64,000 nt of DNA from Niveispirillum irakense DSM 11586 (GTDB taxonomy: Bacteria > Pseudomonadota > Alphaproteobacteria > Azospirillales > Azospirillaceae). Location: contig NZ_AUCG01000002.1 of assembly GCF_000429645.1 (NCBI RefSeq), positions 62,001 to 126,000 on the forward strand, given 5' to 3'. Below, one piece after another: positions 33,090 through 42,334 of the stretch. Both the position numbers and the translations under genes were made by a program. Under the pieces are notes generated by a model. It searched no databases. It saw only the letters and a program-made list of their open reading frames with translations, and was not told where the DNA came from. Numbering within the stretch: the first letter of the stretch is position 1; every line of letters begins with the position of its first letter.

Positions 33090-33947
33090 CTACACCGCCC
33101 CCCGCAGTCCCCGGCACAGGGCGATGTAATCCGGATGGTCCGGGGTCAGCCAGCCATGGCGGATCAGGAAGTCGATCACCACCAGATTGACGTTGAACTT
33201 CCAGTCATCGCTGTCCCGCACGCTGGCGGCCACCTCATCCAGCGGCCAGAGCTCGAATCGTTCCACCTCGCCATCGGTATTGCGGGGGATGAAATCCTCG
33301 TCCAGTTCCAGGTCGTAGGTGAACAGATAGTCGGGCTTCAGGCCGCTTTTCTTCTCCATCACATAATGGATGATCCCGACCGGGCGGGCCTGACGCGCCA
33401 GTTCGGGCGGCAGATCGGCTTCTTCCCGCGCTTCCTTCAGCAGATTGTCAGTCAGGCTCAAGCCCGCCGGCTGCCCGCCGGCGACCAGATTGTCGTACTG
33501 GCCGGGGGCGATGCCGCGATCCATGGCGCGTTTGCCGACCCAGAGATGGATACCATCCCGGCGGCGCACGAAACCGTTAATATGCAGCCCATAGGCATTG
33601 ATGCCGAAAAAGGGGACGGCGGCACGGTCGATCCGCAGCAGCGGTTCCGCCCCCCAGCTTGTCAGCACCGGATACATCTCCCGCCGCAGGGGTGGCAGCG
33701 CGCCAGCGGCCACCAGCCCTTCCAGCATCTGGGCCAGGGCGATGGTGCGGGCGTCCGGATCGGTTAGCGTCGGATCAAGTGTCAGATCCTCCCCTTCCGC
33801 CAGGAACGGGTGACCCAGGGCCAGCAACCGGTCGCGGAAGGCCGGCCGGACCCAGCCGACATCATGCCCCGCGACCCGGAAGCGCCGGAACCCGGAAAGG
33901 TCATGACGGTTGCAGGCCTGGATGTGGCGCAGGAAACCTGTAGGCAT
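33090..33947 (-). CDS. Nudix hydrolase with N-terminal DUF4743 domain
   Basis: 285 residues, with GGGAGAG upstream of the ATG. The N-terminal 110 residues match DUF4743 (FLRHIQACNRHDL, FRVAGHDVGWVRPAF). The Nudix box GGQPAGLSLTDNLLKEAREE has the metal-binding EAREEAD but Lys for the first Arg of REUxEE. VPFFGINAYGLHINGF and MEKKSGLKPDYLFTYDLEL fit the thiamine-pyrophosphokinase-linked Nudix group found in bacteria, fungi and plants. It probably hydrolyses a thiamine diphosphate analogue or a nucleoside diphosphate derivative. It is 14 bases from the pump gene on the same strand. Confidence 0.88.
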   Translation of the reverse strand: MPTGFLRHIQACNRHDLSGFRRFRVAGHDVGWVRPAFRDRLLALGHPFLAEGEDLTLDPTLTDPDARTIALAQMLEGLVAAGALPPLRREMYPVLTSWGAEPLLRIDRAAVPFFGINAYGLHINGFVRRRDGIHLWVGKRAMDRGIAPGQYDNLVAGGQPAGLSLTDNLLKEAREEADLPPELARQARPVGIIHYVMEKKSGLKPDYLFTYDLELDEDFIPRNTDGEVERFELWPLDEVAASVRDSDDWKFNVNLVVIDFLIRHGWLTPDHPDYIALCRGLRGAV

Positions 33948-33961
33948 CGCACTCTCCCTTA

Positions 33962-35236
33962 TCAGGCGCTTTCCGCCGGGATGGGGGCCGAAACGGGGGT
34001 GGGTGTCGGGGTTCGGCGCAGGGCCCAGGCGGCAATAAACACCGCCAGGACCAGCATGGCCCCGCCAAAATAGAAGGGCATGCCGGGGATGGGCACTGTC
34101 GCACCCGTTGCCGTGAAGCGAGCGAACAGTTCCGCCCCGATCAGGGGCGCGAAGATGAAGGTCAGGCTCTGCACGCTGGCCAGCGCGCCCTGGACCGATC
34201 CCTGTTCATCGGCGCCCACGGTGCGGGACACCACGCTCTGGATGGCGGGGGAGCTGATGCCGCTCATCGCATGGACCAGGATGAAACTGTAGAAGAACAG
34301 GCCGCCCGTGGCGCTGCCATAGCCGATATAGGCGATGGCCTCCAGCGACAGGCCCAGCAGGATGGTTTTCGGTTCCCCCAGCCCGCGCACGATGCGGGAG
34401 ATCAGCACCCCCTGCACAATGGCGGTGGCCAGCCCGACGGCGGCCAGCGACAGGCCGTTATCCAACTCCCCCCAGCCATAGCGCTTGGTGGTGTACAGCA
34501 CCCAGACGGTCTGCAGGATACCCATGGCCAGCACGGCACAGGTGCGCGAAGCGGCCAGCCCCAGCACGGCGGGATGGCGGGCCAGCGCCTTCAGGCTGCC
34601 GATGGGGTTGGCACGCCGCCAACTGAAGGGGCGGCGGTTGGCGGGGGCCAGCGACTCGGGCAGGACGAACAGGCCGTAGAGGAAATTCAGCCCCGCCAGC
34701 CCGGCCGCGACCATGAAGGGCAGGCGCAGATGGATTTCCCCCAGCAATCCGCCCAGGGCCGGCCCGGCGATGAAGCCGATGCCGAAGGCCGCCCCCACCA
34801 TGCCGAAATTCCGCGCCCGGTTCTCCGGCCCGGAAATGTCGGCGATATAGGCATTGGCGGCGGTGATATTGGCTGCCGTCAGCCCGGCGATCAGGCGCGC
34901 CGCCAGCAGCCAGCCCAGCCCCGGCGCAAAGGCCATGAAAAGCTGGTCGATCCCGGCCCCGGCCACCGATGCCAGGATCACTTTGCGCCGGCCGAACCGG
35001 TCCGACAGCGCCCCCAGCACGGGTGCAAACAGGAACTGCATGATGGAGAAGCTGGCCACCATCAGCCCCAGCCACCAGGCCGCCGATGCATCGTCGGCGG
35101 AAAAATGCTGCACCAGGGCCGGCATCACCGGGATCACCAGCCCGAAGGTCAGCACATCCAGGAAAATGGTGACCAGGATGAAAGGGATACCGGCCTGACG
35201 GCGCGGGCTTCTGGCATCGGTGGCAGGGTGGGACAT
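33962..35236 (-). CDS. TetA-type MFS efflux transporter (TCR/Tet family)
   Basis: 424 residues from ATG 35236 (MSHPATDAR); a longer frame to 35344 adds a non-membrane leader. Twelve hydrophobic segments are visible. The MFS motif A after helix 2, [18 protein letters not shown], and the drug-proton antiporter segment [14 protein letters not shown] are clear. TetA features such as [21 protein letters not shown] are present. It exports an unknown drug or metabolite; true tetracycline resistance cannot be inferred. It has no TetR-type neighbour. Confidence 0.9.
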   Translation of the reverse strand: MSHPATDARSPRRQAGIPFILVTIFLDVLTFGLVIPVMPALVQHFSADDASAAWWLGLMVASFSIMQFLFAPVLGALSDRFGRRKVILASVAGAGIDQLFMAFAPGLGWLLAARLIAGLTAANITAANAYIADISGPENRARNFGMVGAAFGIGFIAGPALGGLLGEIHLRLPFMVAAGLAGLNFLYGLFVLPESLAPANRRPFSWRRANPIGSLKALARHPAVLGLAASRTCAVLAMGILQTVWVLYTTKRYGWGELDNGLSLAAVGLATAIVQGVLISRIVRGLGEPKTILLGLSLEAIAYIGYGSATGGLFFYSFILVHAMSGISSPAIQSVVSRTVGADEQGSVQGALASVQSLTFIFAPLIGAELFARFTATGATVPIPGMPFYFGGAMLVLAVFIAAWALRRTPTPTPVSAPIPAESA

Positions 35237-35405
35237 GCTGGTTTCCGGCTGTATCGGCTGCGGCGGACATATAGCAGAAGCCCAAGGGGCCGTCGCGCCA
35301 CGGCTGCGCCCCATCCAGGCTGCGGGCACGCTTAAATGCGGCATGCGGACGCTTTATCGCGGTCCCCCCTGGGCGACGGGCCGGGGACGCGCTATATCAG
35401 GGCCC

Positions 35406-35597
35406 ATGAGCGGAATATTGATCATCCTCATGGTTGCGGCGATGCTGGCCACGCTTGGCGTGCTGGTGGTCGGCCTGTTTGCCATGGCCCGTGGTGGCGA
35501 GTTCAATGCCAAGCATGGCAATCGCCTGATGTGGTGGCGCGTGCGCCTGCAGGTGGCGGCCCTGGTGCTGTTCGCCCTGGCCTTCATGGCCTCGTGA
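35406..35597 (+). CDS. HIG1-domain twin-transmembrane protein
   Basis: 63 residues from ATG 35406. Two membrane helices (ILIILMVAAMLATLGVLVVGL and VRLQVAALVLFALAF) flank a short basic loop, ARGGEFNAKHGNRLMWWR. That is the pattern of HIG1-domain proteins, which in mitochondria and alphaproteobacteria associate with cytochrome oxidase supercomplexes. Its stop is 13 bases before the adenosyltransferase gene, so the two are probably co-transcribed; this small gene is commonly found next to the adenosyltransferase-etf cluster in relatives (from memory). Confidence 0.85.
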   Translation: MSGILIILMVAAMLATLGVLVVGLFAMARGGEFNAKHGNRLMWWRVRLQVAALVLFALAFMAS

Positions 35598-35610
35598 CGG
35601 GACCGCACCC

Positions 35611-36201
35611 ATGGTGAAGCTGAACCGTATCTACACCCGTGGCGGTGACAAAGGGGCCACATCCCTGGGCGATGGCAGCCGCGTGCCCAAGCATGATCCG
35701 CGCGTGGCCGCCTATGGCACGGTGGACGAGGCGAATGCCGTGCTGGGGTTGGCGCGCCTTCATACCTGTGTGCCGGGGGCGGGGGCGCTGTTGGCCGATG
35801 CCGACGCCATGCTGGCCCGCATCCAGAATGATCTGTTCGACTTAGGTGCCGATCTCTGCACCCCGGAACAGGAAAACCCGCCCTATCCGCCGCTGCGCAT
35901 CATTGATGCCCAGGTGGACAGGCTGGAGGCGGAAATTGACCGCATGAATGCGGAACTGGCGCCGCTGAACAGCTTCATCCTGCCTGGTGGCAGCCCGGCT
36001 TCCGCCTATCTGCATCAGGCGCGCACCGTCATCCGCCGTGCAGAACGGGAAATGACCCTGGCGGCGCAGACAATCAGCATCGGCGCACCGGCGCTGAAAT
36101 ATGCCAATCGCCTGTCCGATCACCTGTTCGTGATGGCGCGCTATCTGAACGATAAGGGCGCTGCCGACATCCTCTGGGTACCGGGCCTGACCCGCGGCTG
36201 A
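35611..36201 (+). CDS. pduO: Cob(I)alamin adenosyltransferase, PduO type
   Basis: 196 residues. The PduO ATP site is at the N-terminus: KLNRIYTRGGDKGATSLGDGSRV. VAAYGTVDEANAVLGLA, FILPGGSPASAYLHQARTVIRRAERE and YANRLSDHLFVMARYLN complete the trimeric four-helix fold. It makes adenosylcobalamin, the cofactor of acyl-CoA mutases. It lies before etfBA-hbd, in keeping with a role in acyl-CoA breakdown. The stop is followed by a 16-base perfect palindrome (36204-36219). Confidence 0.95.
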   Translation: MVKLNRIYTRGGDKGATSLGDGSRVPKHDPRVAAYGTVDEANAVLGLARLHTCVPGAGALLADADAMLARIQNDLFDLGADLCTPEQENPPYPPLRIIDAQVDRLEAEIDRMNAELAPLNSFILPGGSPASAYLHQARTVIRRAEREMTLAAQTISIGAPALKYANRLSDHLFVMARYLNDKGAADILWVPGLTRG

Positions 36202-36387
36202 GTGTCACCATGTGGTGACGCGGGGGAGGCTTGCATTTTCGCGCGGCGTGATTATCATTTTACCATTACGTAATCGTAAGCCGAATGGGCCGATGCGACC
36301 GATTATTTCGTGTCCCGGCAGGAGAGGTGAACGAAGGAAAGGAACGGGTTTTTGGGTCTTTCGTCGACGCTGTGACTGTGATTTGGC

Positions 36388-36423
36388 GTGAAATGGAAAG
36401 GAAATTTCGTAAATCCATTTCAC
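36388..36423. promoter_or_regulatory. Composite dyad upstream of the etfBA promoter
   Basis: GTGAAATGGA (36388-36397) and TCCATTTCAC (36414-36423) are perfect ten-base inverted arms. A further palindrome, GAAATTTC (36401-36408), lies between them. It sits about 11 bases upstream of the -35 box, as expected for a bound regulator. Confidence 0.55.
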
Positions 36424-36434
36424 CGCGCATTCTA

Positions 36435-36464
36435 TTGACAGGTGCAGTGCAGCAATCCTATTTT
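36435..36464 (+). promoter_or_regulatory. etfBA promoter
   Basis: A perfect -35 TTGACA (36435-36440), an 18-base spacer, and TATTTT (36459-36464), giving a leader of about 125 bases before etfB. Confidence 0.6.
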
Positions 36465-36594
36465 CCAGGCCGATTTTTTACGGGCTGGACGACGGGCGGC
36501 GAATGCCCAATCCTGTGCCTCAACGCAAGGCTGAAAGCCGGAGATGGGGCGGGTGTCCTCACCCGTTACCTGATGCAAAGCTAGGGGATCGCCA

Positions 36595-37344
36595 ATGAAA
36601 GTCCTTGTCGCTGTCAAGCGCGTGGTTGACTACAACGTTAAGGTCCGTGTGAAGGCGGATGGTAGCGGTGTCGAGCTTGCGAACGTGAAGATGTCGATGA
36701 ACCCGTTCGACGAGATCGCCGTGGAAGAGGCGGTGCGTCTGAAGGAAGCGGGCAAGGCGACGGAAATCATCGTCGTCTCCATCGGGCCGACGGCAGCGCA
36801 GGAGACGATCCGCACCGGTCTCGCCATGGGTGGTGACCGGGGCGTGCTGGTCCAGACCGATGCCGAGGTGCAGCCGCTGGCCGTCGCCAAGCTGCTGAAG
36901 GCCGTCGTCGCGAAGGAAAGCCCCGATCTGGTGATCCTGGGCAAGCAGGCCATTGATGATGACAGCAACCAGACCGGTCAGGCGCTGGCGGCGCTGCTGG
37001 GCTGGGGCCAGGGGACGTTCGCGTCCAAGGTGGTTCCGGGCGACGGCAAGATGGCCGTGACGCGCGAGATCGACGGCGGCCTGGAGACGGTGGACCTGAA
37101 GCTGCCGGCGGTGGTGACCACCGACCTGCGCCTGAACGAGCCGCGCTATGCCTCCCTGCCCAACATCATGAAGGCGAAGAAGAAGCCGATTGAGGTGCTG
37201 GACCCGGCGGGCCTGGGGGTGGACATCACCCCGCGCCTGACCACGCTGAAGGTGGCCGAGCCGCCCAAGCGCAAGGGCGGCGTGAAGGTTGCCAGCGTGG
37301 CCGAACTGGTCGCGAAGCTGCGCGACGAAGCGCGCGTGATCTGA
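36595..37344 (+). CDS. etfB: Electron transfer flavoprotein subunit beta
   Basis: 249 residues, the normal length, with GGGGA before the ATG. It opens [20 protein letters not shown] and carries the signature [19 protein letters not shown] (as [15 protein letters not shown]), the AMP-binding [18 protein letters not shown], and the recognition loop [17 protein letters not shown]. With EtfA it carries electrons from acyl-CoA dehydrogenases to ETF-ubiquinone oxidoreductase. It is followed by etfA after 156 bases containing a BIME-like repeat. Confidence 0.97.
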   Translation: MKVLVAVKRVVDYNVKVRVKADGSGVELANVKMSMNPFDEIAVEEAVRLKEAGKATEIIVVSIGPTAAQETIRTGLAMGGDRGVLVQTDAEVQPLAVAKLLKAVVAKESPDLVILGKQAIDDDSNQTGQALAALLGWGQGTFASKVVPGDGKMAVTREIDGGLETVDLKLPAVVTTDLRLNEPRYASLPNIMKAKKKPIEVLDPAGLGVDITPRLTTLKVAEPPKRKGGVKVASVAELVAKLRDEARVI

Positions 37345-37365
37345 GCAAGGCTGCCCCTCGCTGCT

Positions 37366-37447
37366 TTCCCCGCGTAAGCGGGGATCCAGGGGGGATGATC
37401 GCAACGTCGGCGCCTGTGGCCCTGGATCCCCGCTTACGCGGGGGCGG
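37366..37447. repeat. BIME-like paired palindrome, element 2 (between etfB and etfA)
   Basis: The left arm CCCCGC-GTAA-GCGGGGATCCAG and the right arm CTGGATCCCCGC-TTAC-GCGGGG are inverted copies about 30 bases apart. The loop variant TAA is shared by both arms and differs from elements 1 and 3. It lies inside the etfBA unit, 21 bases after the etfB stop. Confidence 0.88.
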
Positions 37448-37500
37448 CAGGTTGAGCAGGGGACAAGGTGGCGCCCCCTTAGAATTCCGATGAGGATGTC

Positions 37501-38439
37501 ATGAGCATTCTGGTAATCGCCGAACCCTCCACCGGCGCTGTGAAGAAGCCGACCCTGACGACGCTGGGTGCGGCGGCGAAGATCGGTGGGGAAACCCATG
37601 TGCTGGTCGTCGGTCAGGGCGTGGCGGATGCCGCCAAGGCCGCTGCTGCTGCTGCCGGCGTGACCAAGGCCCTGGTCGCCGATGGGGCTGAATATGCCCA
37701 GGGGCTGGCCGAGAATCTGGCCCCGCTGGTGGTGGCAGCCGTGAAGGCAGGTGGCTATGGCCATGTGCTGTTCCCGGCCACGACCTTTGGCAAAAATCTG
37801 GCGCCGCGCGTGGCGGCCTTGCTGGATGTGCAGCAGATCAGCGAGATCAGCGGCGTCGTGTCTGCCGACACGTTCGAACGGCCGATCTATGCCGGCAACG
37901 CGATTGCCACGGTGCAGTCGGCGGATGCGATCAAGGTCATCACCGTGCGCGGCACCGCGTTTGAGGCGGCGGGCGAGACCGGCGGGGCCGGTGCGGTGGA
38001 AAGCCTGTCGGGCACCGGCGATGCCGGCTTGTCCAGCTTTGTCGGCGCGGAACTGACCAAGTCAGAACGCCCGGAACTGACCTCGGCCCGCGTGATCGTG
38101 TCGGGTGGCCGTGGCATGCAGTCGGGCGACAATTTCCCGATGCTGGACGCGCTGGCCGACAAGCTGGGCGCCGCCGTGGGTGCATCGCGCGCGGCAGTGG
38201 ATGCCGGTTTCGTGCCCAACGATTATCAGGTCGGCCAGACCGGTAAGATCGTGGCCCCGGAACTCTACATCGCCGTCGGTATCTCTGGTGCAATCCAGCA
38301 TCTGGCCGGCATGAAGGACAGCAAGGTCATCGTCGCCATCAACAAGGACGAAGAGGCCCCGATGTTCCAGGTGGCCGATTACGGCATCGTGGGCGATCTG
38401 TTCAAGATCGTCCCGGAACTGACTGAGGCACTGGGTTAA
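37501..38439 (+). CDS. etfA: Electron transfer flavoprotein subunit alpha
   Basis: 312 residues, with GAGGA upstream. The C-terminal FAD domain has [61 protein letters not shown] and [20 protein letters not shown], all diagnostic. It binds the functional FAD of the ETF heterodimer. It is separated from etfB by the repeat, so expression may differ from that of etfB. Confidence 0.97.
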   Translation: MSILVIAEPSTGAVKKPTLTTLGAAAKIGGETHVLVVGQGVADAAKAAAAAAGVTKALVADGAEYAQGLAENLAPLVVAAVKAGGYGHVLFPATTFGKNLAPRVAALLDVQQISEISGVVSADTFERPIYAGNAIATVQSADAIKVITVRGTAFEAAGETGGAGAVESLSGTGDAGLSSFVGAELTKSERPELTSARVIVSGGRGMQSGDNFPMLDALADKLGAAVGASRAAVDAGFVPNDYQVGQTGKIVAPELYIAVGISGAIQHLAGMKDSKVIVAINKDEEAPMFQVADYGIVGDLFKIVPELTEALG

Positions 38440-38450
38440 GCCGAAAAGGC

Positions 38451-38480
38451 GGGGAGGGCGCTTTTGTCCTCCCCTGTCCT
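38451..38480 (+). terminator. Hairpin after etfA
   Basis: GGGGAGG (38451-38457) pairs with CCTCCCC (38468-38474); no long T-run follows. A weak or partial terminator between etfA and hbd. Confidence 0.35.
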
Positions 38481-38570
38481 TTCGTCGCGGGGGGCAGGCT
38501 GGTCTTTCCGTGGCACATTGGTGCCAGGAACCGGTTTCCATAATTTCAACCCGATAACGGGGATGGCGTG

Positions 38571-39443
38571 ATGATCGAGAAGGTGGGTGTGATCGGCGCC
38601 GGACAGATGGGCAGCGGCATCGCCCATGTCTGTGCGGTGTCAGGGCTTCAGGTCGTGCTGTCGGATCTTTCCGCCGACCAGCTTGCCAAGGCTGTGGCCG
38701 GGATTGCCAAAAATCTCGACCGGCAGGTGAGCAAGGGCAAACTGTCGGCTGAGGATAAGGATGCGGCCATGGCCCGCATCACCACCAGCACCGATCTCGC
38801 GATCTTCAACGATAGCGATCTGGTGATCGAGGCGGCGACCGAAAGCGAAGAGGTCAAGCGCCAGATCCTGAAGGCGCTGGTGCCCAACCTGAAGCCGTCG
38901 GCCATCATCGCCACCAACACCTCTTCCATTTCCATCACCCGTCTGGCTGCCGCGACCGATCGGCCGGCCCAGTTCATCGGCATGCATTTCATGAATCCGG
39001 TGCCGGTGATGCAGTTGGTGGAACTGATCCGGGGCATTGCCACGGATGATGACACGTTCCAGGCCATCAAGGCCCTGACCGTCAAGCTGGGCAAGACGGC
39101 GGCGATTGCGGAGGATTTCCCCGCCTTCATCGTCAACCGCATCCTGCTGCCGATGATCAACGAGGCCGTCTATACGCTGTATGAAGGCGTCGGGTCGGTG
39201 GAAGCCATCGACACCGCCATGAAGCTGGGGGCCAACCACCCGATGGGGCCGCTGGAACTGGCGGATTTCATCGGTCTGGATACCTGCCTGTCCATCATGC
39301 AGGTGCTGTATGAGGGGCTGGCGGACAGCAAGTACCGCCCGTGCCCGCTGCTGGTGAAATATGTTGAGGCCGGGTGGCTGGGCCGCAAGGTCGGTCGCGG
39401 CTTCTATGATTATTCCGGCCCCACCCCGCGTCCGACGCGGTAA
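38571..39443 (+). CDS. hbd: 3-hydroxybutyryl-CoA dehydrogenase
   Basis: 290 residues from ATG 38571 (the preceding GTG at 38568 is in frame; the ribosome site GGGGA suits the ATG). The NAD fold is GVIGAGQMGSGIAHV. The catalytic HADH motifs are NTSSISITRLAAATDRPAQF, GMHFMNPVPVMQLVELI (His-Glu dyad region) and PAFIVNRILLPMINEAVY. It oxidises (S)-3-hydroxybutyryl-CoA, or reduces acetoacetyl-CoA. The position after pduO-etfBA points to acyl-CoA oxidation. A hairpin follows. Confidence 0.95.
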   Translation: MIEKVGVIGAGQMGSGIAHVCAVSGLQVVLSDLSADQLAKAVAGIAKNLDRQVSKGKLSAEDKDAAMARITTSTDLAIFNDSDLVIEAATESEEVKRQILKALVPNLKPSAIIATNTSSISITRLAAATDRPAQFIGMHFMNPVPVMQLVELIRGIATDDDTFQAIKALTVKLGKTAAIAEDFPAFIVNRILLPMINEAVYTLYEGVGSVEAIDTAMKLGANHPMGPLELADFIGLDTCLSIMQVLYEGLADSKYRPCPLLVKYVEAGWLGRKVGRGFYDYSGPTPRPTR

Positions 39444-39453
39444 GCCCGTGAAA

Positions 39454-39479
39454 GCCACCGGCGACTGTAAGCCGGTGGC
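39454..39479 (+). terminator. Hairpin after hbd
   Basis: GCCACCGGC, loop of eight, GCCGGTGGC: a perfect 9-bp stem 10 bases after the stop, but without a T-run. Confidence 0.45.
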
Positions 39480-39597
39480 GCCCCTCCCCTATCCTGGCAA
39501 CTGCCAGTTGTTGCTTTGCAACGAAATTGGCGGCGAACCGTTAAGTCTTTGATGATAGGCTGTTGACGGGTGCCGAGGGTGCCGGGAGGGGTTTTCC

Positions 39598-41337
39598 GTG
39601 AATTTGCGTTCCATCCGCTGTCGCTTTGGCCGCCCTTTGATCAGGCTGGCCGTTCTGCCCCTGGCAGCCCTTGTTCTTCTCTCCCCCCTTTCCGCTCGTG
39701 CTGATGCGCCCAGCGTAACGGCAGCCATCCAGTCCCGCCTGGTCAGCGGCGTCGGCTTGCCCAAGGGTGACCGCGACGGCCAGGATCTGGAAATTATTGG
39801 CCGGTTCTATGAAACCCATGCCATGGCGCCGCTCTGGATCAGCGGGGGGCGCCCCAATGAAAAGGCCCAGTCCTTGCTTGCCGTGCTGGGCGCGGCGGAT
39901 GCGGATGGGCTGGACCCACGGGATTATGGTGTTCCCCGGATCGCCCCGCTGCTGGAACGGGGCGACAGCGCCGACGCGCTGGCTGAGCTGGAATTGCTGC
40001 TGACGCAAAGCGCGCTTTCCTTCGGGCGCGACCTTGCCACCGGCCGGCTGGAGCCGAGCCGTGTTGATTCCGAGCTTTATGTGGAAAAGCCGGTATTGGA
40101 TTCCGCCCTGCTGCTTCAGCAATTGGCGAACAATGCTGATCCGGCGGCCGTGCTGCTGCCGCTGGCCCCGTCGCGGCCGGAATATCTGGCGCTGCGCGAA
40201 GCGCTGGTCCTGTATCGCGGGCTGGCCAAAAATGGTGGCTGGCAGCCGGTGCCCGAGGCCGAACAGTCGCTGCGTCCGGGGGAAAAGGATGCCCGCCTGC
40301 CGGCCCTGCGCTCCCGCCTGCGCATCACCGGCGAATTGCTGATGACGGCCCCGATCCCGGAAGATCCGGAGCTTTACGACGAGGCGGCGGCTGTTGCGGT
40401 GAAGCTGTTCCAGGCCCGTCATGGGTTGGAACCGGATGGGGTTGTCGGCAAGCAGACGATCCTGGCGCTGAATGTCCCCGCCGAACAGCGGGCCGGCCAG
40501 ATCATGATGAATATGGAGCGCTGGCGCTGGATGCCGCGTGACCTGGGGCAGAGCTATCTGCTGGTCAATCTGGCGGCCTTCGGCCTTTCCATGTTCGATC
40601 ATGGCAAGGTGGTGCATGAGGCGCGGGTCGTGGTGGGCACCACCTCCACCCGCACACCCGTCTTCTCCCGCAACATGACCTATATGGAAGTGAACCCCTA
40701 CTGGCATGTGCCGTACAAGATCGTGCGGGATGAGATCATGCCCAAGGTGCGCCAGGATCCGGATTATCTGGCCAAGCATGGCTATGAATTGCTGCCCGGC
40801 AACGGCGTGCGGCAGAAGCCTGGCCCGCAGAACAGCCTGGGCCGCATCAAGATGATGTTCCCGAACGAGTTCGACATCTATCTGCATGACACGCCGTCCA
40901 AGGCCCTGTTCAACCGGGCGCGGCGCAGCTTCAGCCATGGCTGCATCCGGGTGGAACATCCGTTCGATGTGGCGGAAACCATCCTGCGCCTGACGGGTAC
41001 GACGGATTGGGATCGCCCGAAGCTGGATGCGGCACTGGAAAGCGGCCAGCGTACGGTGGTGCGGCTGAAGCGACCGATCCCGGTCTATATCTCCTATTTC
41101 ACGGCCTTCGTCGCAGCCGACGGCAAGGTGAATTTCCGCAGCGATATCTATGGGCGCGACCGGAAGCTGGCCAATGCCATGCATGCCGCGGGCATGCGCT
41201 GGGATGGCGTCGCGGCGGAAGCCCGCACAGCCAGCACGGCGGCCGGCGGGGCCGCGCCGATGATTTCCCCCTCCGCCCCGGCGCCGAATGGTGGCAATGG
41301 AACCCCGGCGGCGGGATCGGGGAATCCTACCCCTTGA
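39598..41337 (+). CDS. Periplasmic L,D-transpeptidase (YcbB/LdtD-like)
   Basis: 579 residues from GTG 39598, supported by GGGAGGGG six bases upstream. A signal peptide (about 1-36) ends in SARADA. An N-terminal scaffold domain (about 40-250) is followed by a peptidoglycan-binding domain with AVKLFQARHGLEPDGVVGKQ and the YkuD domain. The latter's catalytic motif reads HDTPSKALFNRARRSFSHGC, continuing IRVEHP; the Cys of SHGCIR is the nucleophile. It makes 3-3 cross-links in murein or attaches protein to it. It is followed 200 bases later by the DUF882 peptidase gene, another wall enzyme. Confidence 0.93.
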   Translation: MNLRSIRCRFGRPLIRLAVLPLAALVLLSPLSARADAPSVTAAIQSRLVSGVGLPKGDRDGQDLEIIGRFYETHAMAPLWISGGRPNEKAQSLLAVLGAADADGLDPRDYGVPRIAPLLERGDSADALAELELLLTQSALSFGRDLATGRLEPSRVDSELYVEKPVLDSALLLQQLANNADPAAVLLPLAPSRPEYLALREALVLYRGLAKNGGWQPVPEAEQSLRPGEKDARLPALRSRLRITGELLMTAPIPEDPELYDEAAAVAVKLFQARHGLEPDGVVGKQTILALNVPAEQRAGQIMMNMERWRWMPRDLGQSYLLVNLAAFGLSMFDHGKVVHEARVVVGTTSTRTPVFSRNMTYMEVNPYWHVPYKIVRDEIMPKVRQDPDYLAKHGYELLPGNGVRQKPGPQNSLGRIKMMFPNEFDIYLHDTPSKALFNRARRSFSHGCIRVEHPFDVAETILRLTGTTDWDRPKLDAALESGQRTVVRLKRPIPVYISYFTAFVAADGKVNFRSDIYGRDRKLANAMHAAGMRWDGVAAEARTASTAAGGAAPMISPSAPAPNGGNGTPAAGSGNPTP

Positions 41338-41537
41338 TCGTGCTTGTTTTTCCTAATTGTTCCCTTGGAAAAATGACCTAGGCCATTCGTCCATTTGTTG
41401 CTTGCATCCCCGGTTTCGATCTGCCATGACTGCAATCGTGTCCTGCGGCGCACGCGGGCTACCCCAAAAGATTGCGGAATGGAGTGTCTCCCGTGCAACG
41501 GTCGCGGGAGGTGGCAGAGACGGAAGGGATACGCACG

Positions 41538-42200
41538 ATGGTGGCACGGCCGACGACGACCGACCTGATCCTTGGCAACGCCACCGCTGACTCTCCTACC
41601 CCGTCCCCTTCTTCCCCATTGGTTCAGACTGTTGATGGTGAACGGCGCGGCTTCCTGCGCCGGATCGGCGGGCTGGTCCTGGGGGCCGGTGCCGCCATCG
41701 CCATGCCGACCATCCTGACCAACCCGGCCGATGCGGCCCCGCTCTCCTCCCCCCGCCGCAGCCTGTCCTTTGTGTCGCCGCACACGTCGGAAAAGCTCAA
41801 GGTCACGTATTTTGCCGATGGTCGCTATCTGCCGACCGCGCTGTCGGATGTGAATGAGATGCTGCGCGACTGGCGCACGGGTGAACAGGGCAAGATGGAC
41901 CCCAAGCTGCTGGACCTGCTCTATCAGCTTCGCCTGCGCCTGCGGACGGAAGAGCCGTTCCAGGTGATTTCCGGCTATCGCTGCCCCAAGACCAACGCGA
42001 TGCTGGCCTCCAAGTCCGATGGTGTGGCGAAGAAGAGCCTGCACATGCAGGGCAAGGCCATTGACATCAATGTGACGGGCCGCCAGCTTGCCAAGATCCG
42101 TCAGGCCGCTGTCGATCTGAAGCTGGGCGGCGTGGGCATCTACAGCAAGTCCAACTTCGTGCATGTGGATACCGGTTCGGTCCGCTACTGGGGCGCATGA
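41538..42200 (+). CDS. DUF882/YcbK-type murein peptidase, Tat-exported
   Basis: 220 residues from ATG 41538, which has GGAAGGG about nine bases upstream; an earlier in-frame start at 41472 is less supported. A Tat signal, RRGFLRRIGGLVLGAG, is present near residues 36-51. The M15-like domain carries VISGYRCPKTNAML, SLHMQGKAIDINV (metal-binding His and Asp) and GVGIYSKSNFVHVDTG (third His). This matches YcbK/MepK proteins that cut 3-3 cross-links, so it fits with the L,D-transpeptidase just upstream. The role is by family analogy. Confidence 0.9.
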   Translation: MVARPTTTDLILGNATADSPTPSPSSPLVQTVDGERRGFLRRIGGLVLGAGAAIAMPTILTNPADAAPLSSPRRSLSFVSPHTSEKLKVTYFADGRYLPTALSDVNEMLRDWRTGEQGKMDPKLLDLLYQLRLRLRTEEPFQVISGYRCPKTNAMLASKSDGVAKKSLHMQGKAIDINVTGRQLAKIRQAAVDLKLGGVGIYSKSNFVHVDTGSVRYWGA

Positions 42201-42334
42201 CGCCACCATGATGGCCCCCTGACGACGGGCGCCAGGGCGGGTCTTTGCGGCCTCCCCCCTATTGTTTCTCCCCCACTGGACAATTCCGCGCTTTTGCGGC
42301 ACGCCTCTCCAGCACTGCTGGTAATGGAGAGGCG

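Larger units (their letters stand above)
36202..36594. other. 393-base control region between pduO and etfB
   Basis: No gene is supported. In order: the palindrome GTCACCA-TG-TGGTGAC (36204-36219), ATTACGTAAT (36265-36274), a long dyad (36388-36423) and a sigma-70-type promoter (36435-36464). The stretch is less GC-rich than the flanking genes and looks like a regulated promoter for etfBA. Confidence 0.7.

Noticed and set aside
36285-36584. 99-codon frame between pduO and etfB
   Set aside because: It spans the dyad and promoter of etfBA and has no recognisable protein features.
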